Shown here: piece after piece, positions 43,235 to 51,021 of the stretch
Position numbering within the stretch: the first letter of the stretch is position 1
Layout of the letters: every line of letters begins with the position of its first letter
NCBI GenBank assembly: GCA_029624815.1
Contig: JARSSH010000060.1
Coordinates: 124,001 to 188,000 of the forward strand
Length of the DNA: 64,000 nt
Origin: Candidatus Competibacter sp.
GTDB taxonomy: Bacteria; Pseudomonadota; Gammaproteobacteria; Competibacterales; Competibacteraceae
Reading direction: 5' to 3'
Notes under the pieces: generated by a model
Database searches by the model: none
The model's input: only the letters and a program-made list of their open reading frames with translations
What the model was told of the DNA's origin: nothing
Made by a program: the position numbers and the translations under genes

Positions 43235-43408
43235 TTATTTGGCGATGGCTTGGTGCAGTTGTTGGCTCAACCCTTGAATCACCAAAAGGTTGTAGCGCGC
43301 TTCGGGCAACTCCGAGTAAGGCCCGAAACACTCGCCAAATACCTTGAACCACCAGCCGCTTTCCTCGAACCACACGAATGGGTGCTGAGATTTGTAGACG
43401 CCGCGCAT
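43235..43408 (-). CDS. 57-residue small protein of unknown function
   Basis: A small open frame on the minus strand preceded by GTGAGAGG, nine bases before the ATG. The protein starts MRGVYKSQHPFVWFEESGWW and contains WWFKVFGECFGPYSELPEA, ending in a helix (SQQLHQAIAK). The pattern of an aromatic 'W-F-K' stretch, then GPY, then an EA helix resembles small gammaproteobacterial proteins of unknown function. It is rich in Trp and Phe (four Trp or more), unusual for a chance frame in GC-rich DNA. Overlapping frames on the other strand look random. Confidence 0.5.
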   Translation of the reverse strand: MRGVYKSQHPFVWFEESGWWFKVFGECFGPYSELPEARYNLLVIQGLSQQLHQAIAK

Positions 43409-43756
43409 GATTTTAACCTCTCACCTGTAACAAAAAATACTGGCCGATTGCTTGGCCAAACTGTTTCGTCCTTTAGGATCTTATCGTGCTAATCCTCACC
43501 TGGCCCGCGAGAGGCGCTGGGAGATATTAGGTAACCGAAGAACGGGTACCGATGCTGGCTGCGCCGCGACTTGGGCGACCCGGAACAACCAGATCACTAT
43601 GACAGTATAGATATTATTTTGTTGCAATGCAGGATATTTGTTTGCCGCAATCGTTTGATTGCATTTTCGTGGGCACGGTATCCCTTCTTTGCCTGCTGCC
43701 AAGCGGTCGTGCTGGGTTAGGGTGAGGGCAGCTAGCGGGTTGGGGCCAGCAATTCG
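43409..43756. other. Intergenic stretch without a supported gene
   Basis: Between the small minus-strand ORF and the quinone reductase stop. Base composition is mixed. A short inverted pair (tggccgattgcttggcca) lies near 43441. I see no convincing promoter, RNA or coding sequence. Confidence 0.5.
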
Positions 43757-44758
43757 TCAAACCTGCAATAAAATCTTGCCGACGTGGCGGTTGGACTCCA
43801 TCAGCATGTGGGCAGCGGCGGCCTCGGTAAAAGGGAAAACCCGGTCGATGATCGGCCGAATCGCGCTGCTGGCGAGTAGCGGCCAGACCGTCTTTTGCAG
43901 GGCTGCGGCGATGGGTGCCTTGTCTGTGATGGGCCGAGCGCGCAAGGTCGATCCGGTGATGGTCAGCCGCTTCATCATCACCGGCGCTAGATTCAATTCG
44001 ACTTTGGCGCCGCGCAGGAAGGCGATGAAAACCAATCGACCTTCAACCGCCAGCGCGCTTAGATTGCGCTGCATGTAGTCTCCGCCAACCATATCCAGGA
44101 TTACATCCACGCCCCGGTTGCGCGTGATCTCCTTGACCGTTTGGACAAAATCCTGCTCGCGGTAGTTAATGACACGCTCGGCGCCCAAGTCCAGGCACGC
44201 CTGGATCTTTTCGACGCCGCCCACCGTGGCGAATACCCGCGAACCCAGTGCCTTGGCCAGTTGGATCGCGGTGGTGCCGATGCCGCTGGCGCCGCCATGA
44301 ACCAGCAGAATTTCACCGGCTTGCAGTCGCGCGCGGTCGAAGACGTTGCTCCAAACGGTAAAGAAGGTTTCCGGTAGGGCGGCGGCTTGTTGCAGGGTCA
44401 ATCCAGTGGGGACCGGTAGGCACTGAGGCGCGGGCGCGGTGCAATATTCGGCATAGCCACCGCCGGTCAGCAGGGCGCAGACCTCGTCGCCGATCCGCCA
44501 GTTGTTCACGCCTTCGCCGAGCGCGGCTAGGGTGCCGGCGACTTCCAGTCCGGGGATGTCGGAGGCACCCGGTGGCGGCGGGTAACTGCCCTGGCGTTGC
44601 AGGCAGTCGGGACGGTTGACGCCCGCGGTGGCTACTTTGATCAGAACCTCGCCGGCGGCGGGTTGTGGGACCGGGCGTTGTTTGGGTGCCAACCTGTCGG
44701 GACCACCGGGTTCCGTGATTTCGATGGCTGTCATCAGATCAGGTATTTGGGGATGCAT
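43757..44758 (-). CDS. NAD(P)H quinone oxidoreductase, zinc-free MDR family (PIG3-like)
   Basis: A 333-residue medium-chain reductase. The quinone reductase fold opens with MTAIEITEPGGPDRLAPKQR (a second possible start, eight codons in) and GVNRPDCLQRQGSYPPPPGA. The NADPH site is LLVHGGASGIGTTAIQLAKA. The zinc ligands of alcohol dehydrogenases are absent. The whole matches the TP53I3/PIG3-like quinone reductase group. It would reduce quinones or enals with NADPH in the cytoplasm. It stands alone between nrdJb and the ribosomal region. Confidence 0.85.
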   Translation of the reverse strand: MHPQIPDLMTAIEITEPGGPDRLAPKQRPVPQPAAGEVLIKVATAGVNRPDCLQRQGSYPPPPGASDIPGLEVAGTLAALGEGVNNWRIGDEVCALLTGGGYAEYCTAPAPQCLPVPTGLTLQQAAALPETFFTVWSNVFDRARLQAGEILLVHGGASGIGTTAIQLAKALGSRVFATVGGVEKIQACLDLGAERVINYREQDFVQTVKEITRNRGVDVILDMVGGDYMQRNLSALAVEGRLVFIAFLRGAKVELNLAPVMMKRLTITGSTLRARPITDKAPIAAALQKTVWPLLASSAIRPIIDRVFPFTEAAAAHMLMESNRHVGKILLQV

Positions 44759-44812
44759 GGGGCTATCTCGGATTTAAGGCTGAAGGAATGACCTTTGCGC
44801 TGCTTGGGCTCG

Positions 44813-45499
44813 TCAGGAACATTTTGAGTCACCGCAGTTCAGACAGGTCAAGCATCCGTCCATGACGATGACCGCTTTGGTCTGGCATTTGCCGCAGAGG
44901 GTGGCTTCCGGTGGAAAGCCGCTGGCGCCGGCATCCTCGACCGCCTTCATACTGGCTTCGTACTTGTTGCGATGTTCCTCGATCAACTGGCGCTGGCGTT
45001 CGTCGGGACCGTTTTCCTTGAGCATGCCGATCGAGCGCAGGTGAGATTCGATGACGTCGCCGATCTCCGCGACCAGGGAGGGCATGTATTTGCCGCCCTT
45101 TTTGAAGTAGCCGCCTTTCGGATCAAACACTGAGCGTAGTTCTTCCACTAGGAACGTCACGTCGCCGCCCTTGCGGAATACCGCCGAGATAATGCGGGTC
45201 AGGGCGACGATCCATTGGAAATGCTCCATCGCCTTGGAATTGATGAAGATTTCGAACGGGCGGCGGATTTCGTCCGAGGTGCCCTGATTGAGCACGATGT
45301 CGTTGATGGTGATGTACAGCGCGTGATCCGACAATGGCGTCTTCACCTTGTAGGTGGCGCCGGGGAGGATCTCGGGGCGGGCCAGGCTCTCGTGCATGTG
45401 TTGCAAGGCGGCCGGCGAATGATCCATTGGAGTGGGCAGTGTGTCGTTGGGTTTGACGACACTGTAGGCGACGATTTTTTTGTCGATTTTGATGGCCAT
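44813..45499 (-). CDS. nrdJb: B12-dependent ribonucleotide reductase, small C-terminal part NrdJb
   Basis: A 228-residue protein forming the second half of a split class II ribonucleotide reductase. It has the TSCPD-type region (GTSDEIRRPFEIFINSKAME) that follows the catalytic barrel. The C-terminus has a zinc-finger-like cysteine array, LCGKCQTKAVIVMDGCLTCL then NCGDSKC, which probably includes the redox-active pair that reduces the active site. It lies 36 bases after nrdJa. Splitting into nrdJa and nrdJb is known from Pseudomonas aeruginosa. Confidence 0.9.
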   Translation of the reverse strand: MAIKIDKKIVAYSVVKPNDTLPTPMDHSPAALQHMHESLARPEILPGATYKVKTPLSDHALYITINDIVLNQGTSDEIRRPFEIFINSKAMEHFQWIVALTRIISAVFRKGGDVTFLVEELRSVFDPKGGYFKKGGKYMPSLVAEIGDVIESHLRSIGMLKENGPDERQRQLIEEHRNKYEASMKAVEDAGASGFPPEATLCGKCQTKAVIVMDGCLTCLNCGDSKCS

Positions 45500-45535
45500 G
45501 ATCAGGTCTCCAGAGCCAAGCCGTACCCGGCGGTG

Positions 45536-47695
45536 TTACCACTTTCCATAATAGCCTTCCTTCAGAGCATCGTATAAGTTGGCGGCGCTGTGGGCTTCGC
45601 CGTCGTACTCGATCTCCTCGTTGCCCTTGACCTCCAGCACGCTGCCATCTTCGAGTTCGAAGCGGTACACGGTGTTTTCCAGATCCTTTTCCTTGACCAG
45701 CACCCCCTGGAATGCCTCAGGGTTGAAGCGGAAGGTGGTGCAGCCTTTCAGCCCCTGTTCGTAGGCGTATCGATAAATATCCTTGAAATCTTCGTAGGGG
45801 AAGTCGGGGGGCACGTTGGCCGTTTTGGAAATGCTGGAATCGATCCACTTCTGGGCGGCGGCCTGGATATCCACATGCTGTTTAGGGGTCACGTCGTCGG
45901 CGGTGACGAAGTAAGGAGGCAATTGCTCTTCGGGGGATTCTGCTTCGGGCAGGGCCTTGGGATTGATGAGGTGTCGGTAGGCCAGTAGCTCGAAGGAGAA
46001 GACATCCACCTTTTCCTTGGATTTCTTGCCGGGGCGGATCACATTGCGAAAATAGTGGTGAGCGAAGCTGGGCTCGATGCCATTGCTGGCGTTGTTAGCC
46101 AGCGACAGCGCGATTGTTCCAGTCGGCGCGATGGAGCTGTGGTGGGTAAAACGCGCGCCCACCTCGGCCAGTTCGTTCACGAGATCTGGATCGATTGCGG
46201 CGATTTGCTGCATGTAGCGGCTGTAGCGGGCGTGCAGGATGCGGCCAGGAACCAAGTCGCCTTCCTTAAGCCCGTCGCGGACCATTTCCGGGCGCTTGTG
46301 CAACATTTCGGCGGTGACGGTGAACTCCTGTTCGAGGATGGGGGCCGCGCCCTTTTCCCGAGCGAGTTCCAGCGCGACGCGCCAACCGCTCAGGGCCATT
46401 TCGCGGGTAACATCCTCGGTAAAGGCCAGCGACTCCGGCGATCCATAGCGGATGCCGAGCAGGGTCAGCGTGGAACCCAGGCCCAGGTAGCCCATGCCGT
46501 GCCGGCGCTTGCTGAAAATCTCCTGTCGCTGTAGATCCAGCGGCAGGCCGTTGATTTCCACGACGTTGTCGAGCATTCGGGTGAAGATGGCCACCACGCT
46601 CCGGTAAGTTTCCCAGTCGAACCGGGCTTTTGGGGTGCAGGGGTTCTGGACGAACTGCGTCAAATTGATCGAGCCGAGCAGGCACGAGCCGTAGGGAGGC
46701 AGCGCTTGCTCGCCGCAAGGATTGGTCGCCCGGATGTTTTCGCAGAACCAGTTGTTGTTCATCTCGTTGACCCGATCGATGAGAATGAACCCAGGTTCGG
46801 CGTAATCGTAGGTGGAGGACATGATCATGTCCCACAGGCGGCGGGCACGGATGCTTCGGTAAATTTTGCAGGCGACCTGGCCATTGTCGTTGACGATCAA
46901 GCCATTTGTGGTCGGCCACTCGCGCCAGACGATCTGACCGGCATCGTTGAGGTCGGCCCGATCCTGCTCGGCTTCCTTGGCGAGCAGCGGGAACGCCAGT
47001 AGCCAATCGGCATCCTGCTGGACGGCATCCATGAATTCCCGGGTGATCAGTAGCGACAGGTTGAACTGCCGCAATCGGCCGGCCTCGCGTTTGGCGCGGA
47101 TGAATTCCATCACATCCGGGTGGCCGATATCGAAGGTTCCCATCTGCGCGCCCCGCCGTCCGCCCGCCGACGAGACGGTGAAACACATCTTGTCGTAGAT
47201 ATCCATGAAGGACAGCGGCCCGGAGGTGTAGGCCCCAGCGCCCGAGACGTAGGCGCCGCGCGGGCGCAGCGTGGAGAACTCATAGCCAATTCCACAGCCG
47301 GCTTTCAGCGTCAACCCCGCTTCATGCACCTTGCGCAAGATATCGTCCATGGAATCCTGAACGATCCCGGATACCGTGCAGTTGATGGTGGACGTGGCGG
47401 GTTTGTGTTCCCAGGCGCCGGCATTCGAAATGATGCGTCCCGCCGGAATGGCGCCATGCCGCAAGGCCCACAGAAACTTCTCGTTCCAGTACGCGCGCAG
47501 TTCCGGCGTGGCTTCCACCTCGGCCAGCGCCAAGGCGACCCGTTGATAGGTGTTATCGATCGTCTCGTCGATCATTTGCCCATCCTTGGCCGTGAGGCGG
47601 TATTTTTTGTCCCAGATATCCCAGGACGCCGGTTGCATCGGTACGTCGGCGGCGGCGGTTGGGCGGTCAACGGGCTTGAGGTAAGCAGTCTTCAT
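45536..47695 (-). CDS. nrdJa: B12-dependent ribonucleotide reductase, catalytic part NrdJa
   Basis: A 719-residue catalytic subunit of class II (adenosylcobalamin) ribonucleotide reductase. It converts ribonucleotides to deoxyribonucleotides with or without oxygen. Motifs are STINCTVSGIVQDSMDDIL (first active-site cysteine), SSAGGRRGAQMGTFDIGHPD, and NPCGEQALPPYGSCLLGSIN with the thiyl-radical cysteine and general-base glutamate. A domain near residue 520 reads HHSSIAPTGTIALSLANNAS. The ATG giving MKTAYLKPVDRP is preceded by two NrdR boxes 140-190 bases upstream. Confidence 0.95.
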   Translation of the reverse strand: MKTAYLKPVDRPTAAADVPMQPASWDIWDKKYRLTAKDGQMIDETIDNTYQRVALALAEVEATPELRAYWNEKFLWALRHGAIPAGRIISNAGAWEHKPATSTINCTVSGIVQDSMDDILRKVHEAGLTLKAGCGIGYEFSTLRPRGAYVSGAGAYTSGPLSFMDIYDKMCFTVSSAGGRRGAQMGTFDIGHPDVMEFIRAKREAGRLRQFNLSLLITREFMDAVQQDADWLLAFPLLAKEAEQDRADLNDAGQIVWREWPTTNGLIVNDNGQVACKIYRSIRARRLWDMIMSSTYDYAEPGFILIDRVNEMNNNWFCENIRATNPCGEQALPPYGSCLLGSINLTQFVQNPCTPKARFDWETYRSVVAIFTRMLDNVVEINGLPLDLQRQEIFSKRRHGMGYLGLGSTLTLLGIRYGSPESLAFTEDVTREMALSGWRVALELAREKGAAPILEQEFTVTAEMLHKRPEMVRDGLKEGDLVPGRILHARYSRYMQQIAAIDPDLVNELAEVGARFTHHSSIAPTGTIALSLANNASNGIEPSFAHHYFRNVIRPGKKSKEKVDVFSFELLAYRHLINPKALPEAESPEEQLPPYFVTADDVTPKQHVDIQAAAQKWIDSSISKTANVPPDFPYEDFKDIYRYAYEQGLKGCTTFRFNPEAFQGVLVKEKDLENTVYRFELEDGSVLEVKGNEEIEYDGEAHSAANLYDALKEGYYGKW

Positions 47696-47835
47696 GAGCC
47701 GGGAATCTCCGGGAGCAGTTTCTTGAGCGTGAGCTGGAAGCGATGTCTGTTATGATCGGGTGCCGCTGTTCGGTTGGCGATTGCGGGCGCGCTTCACGAT
47801 CCAGGCGATCAAATTCTAGAGGGTACAAGATGAGA

Positions 47836-47851
47836 TTCCTACATGATGTGT
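47836..47851. promoter_or_regulatory. NrdR box 2 (proximal, weaker)
   Basis: ttcctacatgatgtgt matches the NrdR-box consensus (acaCwAtATaTwGtgt) at 10 of 16 positions, including the complete GTGT half. It is 31 bases from the stronger box, the spacing of three helical turns found between paired NrdR boxes. Confidence 0.65.
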
Positions 47852-47866
47852 TATTTTGAATATAAA

Positions 47867-47882
47867 ATACTATATGATGTGT
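47867..47882. promoter_or_regulatory. NrdR box 1 (distal, strong)
   Basis: atactatatgatgtgt matches the consensus at 13 of 16 positions. With the second box it makes a tandem operator for the ATP-cone repressor NrdR upstream of nrdJa-nrdJb. The surrounding AT-rich sequence (TATATT and TATTTT on the minus strand) would hold the -10 element. Confidence 0.8.
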
Positions 47883-48060
47883 TATAACTCAGAATGTGCA
47901 TATTTTGACGACAAACGGCTGGCAAGACACGTATTGGCGGTCAGCCCGCGAAGCGGCGGTGGGTGGAAACCTTAGTTGTCAAGGGATGGCGCCGGTGGTA
48001 TAACCGGCTAAAATCTAATGGGTGCCGTTGATAACGGATATAAAAACCGAGGGAGAAACC

Positions 48061-48615
48061 ATGAAGATCTCTAACGTCCTTCTTGTCATCCTCTGCCTCG
48101 GGCTGGGGGCTTGTACGACTCCGATGCCCGCCGAGACAGGTTATCCGCTTACATACCAGCAAAAGATGCAGTCGGCGCATCACTGGGATGTGATGGCGAT
48201 CGATGTAGCCGACTGGATCCATGATGCGTTGATCGGTCCTGCTCCCAAGCAGGTTGAGGGTCAATCGGCGACCGTTCAGGACGACCGTCCGATTGTCACG
48301 TTATACATCCAACAGCCTCAATATCAAAGCAGTGCGGGTGGGGCGTTCTACAATCTGCTGACCACGCATCTGGTGGAGCGGGGGTTTGTCGTTACCACCA
48401 ACCCATCGGCGGGTTATCCGGTTTCCTACGACATGCAGGTGGTGACGGATCGTTTGCCGGGAACCACGAAATATGAAGTCATCCTGAATGTTTCGGTGAT
48501 GAACGCCGAACGTTATCTCATTCGGTATAGCAATGTTTATTACATCGGCGACAAGAGCCAGTACATTGCCATGCAACCATCGGCTAGCCGCATCATAGAG
48601 GTGGTCGGACCATGA
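48061..48615 (+). CDS. Lipoprotein of unknown function
   Basis: A 184-residue exported protein. MKISNVLLVILCLGLGACTT is a type II signal peptide with lipobox LGAC, giving a mature N-terminus at cysteine 18. I chose this ATG because GAGGGAG lies five to six bases upstream. The mature part is beta-rich, with QDDRPIVTLYIQQPQYQSSA and a C-terminal YIAMQPSASRIIEVV. I do not recognise the family. It overlaps the FlgO-like lipoprotein gene (ATGA), so the two are made together and may act together at the outer membrane. Confidence 0.85.
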   Translation: MKISNVLLVILCLGLGACTTPMPAETGYPLTYQQKMQSAHHWDVMAIDVADWIHDALIGPAPKQVEGQSATVQDDRPIVTLYIQQPQYQSSAGGAFYNLLTTHLVERGFVVTTNPSAGYPVSYDMQVVTDRLPGTTKYEVILNVSVMNAERYLIRYSNVYYIGDKSQYIAMQPSASRIIEVVGP

Positions 48616-49169
48616 ACTGGAATACGATCTTGCGCGGCGCGGTTGTGCTGGGGGCCATCCTTGGCTTGGGCATCGTGGGGTGCGCTTCCACGGATGACGC
48701 TCCGGTGCGGCAGATCATTCGGGATGCGAACCTGGTCGATCAGAACTATAGCGCGGCCGATGCCCTGCTGACACGAACGCCTTGGCTCAAGGAAAGGAAC
48801 GAACCGCTGTTGGCGGCTACGTTTGTGGATATTAATAATCTCGAAATATCGTCCGGTCTCGGGCGGGTTATCGGTGAGCAGATTGGTTCCCGGTTCGCGC
48901 AGCAAGGCTTCACGGTGATGGAGATCAAGATGCGCAACAACATCTACGTCGCCGAAGGCGCGGGTGAGTTTGCGTTGTCGCGCTCGGTCAAGGAAATCAG
49001 CCAGTCGCATAATGCAGCGGCGGTGATTGCCGGCACCTATGCGGTCGGGCGGCAGTCGGTGTTCGTGAACGCCCGCCTGATTCGGGCGACGGACAACCAG
49101 GTGTTGGCTGCGTATGATTATGTACTGCCGCTCGGGCCGGATGCCAAGGCGCTGGTGGCTGCTCAATAG
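48612..49169 (+). CDS. FlgO-family outer-membrane lipoprotein
   Basis: A 185-residue lipoprotein. The signal peptide ends in the lipobox GIVGCAS. The mature part has the FlgO-domain pattern: PLLAATFVDINNLEISSGLG, AAAVIAGTYAVGRQSVFVNA and RATDNQVLAAYDYVLPLG. FlgO of Vibrio is an outer-membrane lipoprotein needed for flagellar stability, but many proteins with this domain are not flagellar. No flagellar genes are near. It is translationally coupled to the preceding lipoprotein. Confidence 0.82.
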   Translation: MNWNTILRGAVVLGAILGLGIVGCASTDDAPVRQIIRDANLVDQNYSAADALLTRTPWLKERNEPLLAATFVDINNLEISSGLGRVIGEQIGSRFAQQGFTVMEIKMRNNIYVAEGAGEFALSRSVKEISQSHNAAAVIAGTYAVGRQSVFVNARLIRATDNQVLAAYDYVLPLGPDAKALVAAQ

Positions 49170-49222
49170 GCCAGGAAGCGGAAAATCCACTTTTCGTTCT
49201 TCCCTTCGGCCCCTCTCGCGGC

Positions 49223-49255
49223 AAACGCCCTTTCTCTCTCGGGAAAAGGGCGTTT
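49223..49255. terminator. Bidirectional hairpin terminator
   Basis: An 11-bp perfect stem AAACGCCCTTT/AAAGGGCGTTT with an 11-base loop lies between the convergent FlgO-like gene and metF. The A/T ends give short T runs in both directions. Confidence 0.75.
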
Positions 49256-49268
49256 CCGTTTCCCCGGA

Positions 49269-50144
49269 TCAAATCGTGCGCTGCGCGGCGGTGGCTAGCC
49301 CCAGGCGTTCGCAGATTGCCAGCGTCGGCCCGGCTTGATTCATCGTGTAGAAATGCAGGCCCGGCGCGCCCCCGTCCAACAGGCGCTGGCATAGGTCGGT
49401 GACTACATCCAAGCCAAAAGTACGGATCGCATCGCGGTCATCGCCATGGCTTTCCAGCCGCTTGCGAATCCAGCGCGGAATTTCCGCGCCACAGTTGTCC
49501 GAGAATCGGGCCAGTTGGGTGAAATTGGTGATTGGCATGATGCCGGGTACGATGGGTAAATCCAGCCCCAGTTTCTCGCAATCGTCCACAAAGCGGAAAT
49601 AGGATTCTGCATTGTAGAAGTACTGAGTGATGGCCCCGTTGGCGCCAGCTTTGACTTTACGTTTGAAATTCAGCAAGTCATGCTCGATGTTCAAGGCTTG
49701 CGGATGGAATTCCGGATAGGCGGCGACTTCGATGTGGAAGTGGTCGCCGGTTTCGGCGCGGATGAATGCCACCAATTCGTTGGCGTAGCGGAATTCGCCG
49801 AATTCGCGCATCCCGGACGGCAAATCGCCCCGCAAGGCGACGAGGCGGTGGATGCCCTGAGCGCGGTAGTGATCCAAAATCTCCCGAATTCCCGTGCGGG
49901 TCGAAGCCACGCAAGTTAGGTGCGGCGCGGCGTCCACGCCGCTGTGGGCCTGAATTGCCTGGATTGCCTGGAAGGTGCGTTCGCGAGTGGAGCCGCCGGC
50001 GCCGTAGGTGACCGAGAAGAACGCCGGTCGCATCCGCATCAGCGCTTCGCGGGCGGCGAACAACTTGTGCATCCCTTCATCAGTGTTGGGGGGAAAGAAT
50101 TCGCAACTGAATACAGGAGGGTGTAGTTGAGATTGCATATTCAT
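49269..50144 (-). CDS. metF: 5,10-methylenetetrahydrofolate reductase
   Basis: A 291-residue FAD enzyme that reduces 5,10-methylene-THF to 5-methyl-THF, supplying the methyl group for methionine. VFSCEFFPPNTDEGMHKLF has the catalytic glutamate; FSVTYGAGGSTRERTFQAI and GIMPITNFTQLARFSDNCGA are family marks. In many proteobacteria metF directly follows metK-ahcY; here five foreign genes intervene. No clear ribosome site precedes its ATG, and the cassette's last gene stops 13 bases before it, so it may rely on read-through and coupling. An ATG two codons further in is possible. Confidence 0.96.
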   Translation of the reverse strand: MNMQSQLHPPVFSCEFFPPNTDEGMHKLFAAREALMRMRPAFFSVTYGAGGSTRERTFQAIQAIQAHSGVDAAPHLTCVASTRTGIREILDHYRAQGIHRLVALRGDLPSGMREFGEFRYANELVAFIRAETGDHFHIEVAAYPEFHPQALNIEHDLLNFKRKVKAGANGAITQYFYNAESYFRFVDDCEKLGLDLPIVPGIMPITNFTQLARFSDNCGAEIPRWIRKRLESHGDDRDAIRTFGLDVVTDLCQRLLDGGAPGLHFYTMNQAGPTLAICERLGLATAAQRTI

Positions 50145-50157
50145 TCAGTCAGTAGAG

Positions 50158-51021
50158 TTAACTTGAAGTTTTGAAGCTATCTAAGTGGTTAGAAATTTCT
50201 AAAGGAACCCTTTTGTTTCTTTTGATTGCAGCGGCAAGATGAAATCGAATTTCATGGCTAATATTATGCTGTCGCTTGATGCGGCTTAACAATGCTTTTC
50301 CACAAATGATTCGTAATAGCTTATCCAGCCGTTCCTCATTAGATGTACCGGGGGTATCGAATGCTTGCACTTTGGCTATATTAATTAGGTAATCTTGCTG
50401 GCAATTAATATATTTTTGAAATCGCTGTTGTATATCTTTGTCTACCCAATTTTTGTCATTGCTATTTGTAAAACCGTCAGTAAATCCCTTTATCCGCTCG
50501 TTATGACAAGCGGCATTGCCAGCTGCGTGGAGAGTTAGTACATCACAATGCTCTAGTAGCTCTTTAACGACATCCTGAGTGCTACGCGGCTTTCTTCCGA
50601 TATGATTTGCTAAATATTCCTCAATCGCTTGAGAATCAACCAAGTAGTTCTCCAACTCCCAACGATTGAGTACCTTGATATAAGGCCCGAAAGGCATGGC
50701 TTGTGCAAAACGAGAATTATCGGTTTCCCAAACCAAGTACCAGTGATCATCCGCCATCACAATATCTCTGTCGACAATGCCGAAAGACTTGATACCGTTA
50801 GTGCGGTCATGGTTGACGCTTTCCCGGACCGCTTGGCATCCTCCATAAGTTGCAGCTCCCTTATTAGCCGGTTTAAACAAAAACTCCATAAGACGATCTC
50901 CAAACCAAATATTGCTATAAATATTATTGTCATCACTAGATTCAAGGTAAACGATTATTTGCCCTGCATAGCGATTGAACAGTGACTCGCTGTCCGAGAG
51001 GTTATTTTTCAGATTCCCCAT
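50158..51021 (-). CDS. DUF4435 / TOPRIM-like protein, putative nuclease effector
   Basis: A 287-residue protein. Candidate TOPRIM metal-site residues are E27 (IIVYLESSDD) and D84/D86 (GIVDRDIVM), followed by the DUF4435 hallmark LNRWELENYLVD at 118-129. In the PARIS defence system a DUF4435 protein (AriB) is released by its ATPase partner and acts as the effector. The gene overlaps the ATPase gene by 20 bases. It is strongly AT-rich compared with metF. Similarity to AriB is by motif and arrangement only; it could also be an OLD-type nuclease subunit. It is the last gene of the inserted cassette. Confidence 0.75.
   Translation of the reverse strand: MGNLKNNLSDSESLFNRYAGQIIVYLESSDDNNIYSNIWFGDRLMEFLFKPANKGAATYGGCQAVRESVNHDRTNGIKSFGIVDRDIVMADDHWYLVWETDNSRFAQAMPFGPYIKVLNRWELENYLVDSQAIEEYLANHIGRKPRSTQDVVKELLEHCDVLTLHAAGNAACHNERIKGFTDGFTNSNDKNWVDKDIQQRFQKYINCQQDYLINIAKVQAFDTPGTSNEERLDKLLRIICGKALLSRIKRQHNISHEIRFHLAAAIKRNKRVPLEISNHLDSFKTSS

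Noticed and set aside
43496-43702. A 68-codon minus-strand frame before the quinone reductase 3' end
   Set aside because: No ribosome site, and a random-looking composition.
47696-48060. A cobalamin riboswitch before the B12-dependent reductase
   Set aside because: No B12-box or multi-helix aptamer is visible; paired NrdR boxes explain the region better.
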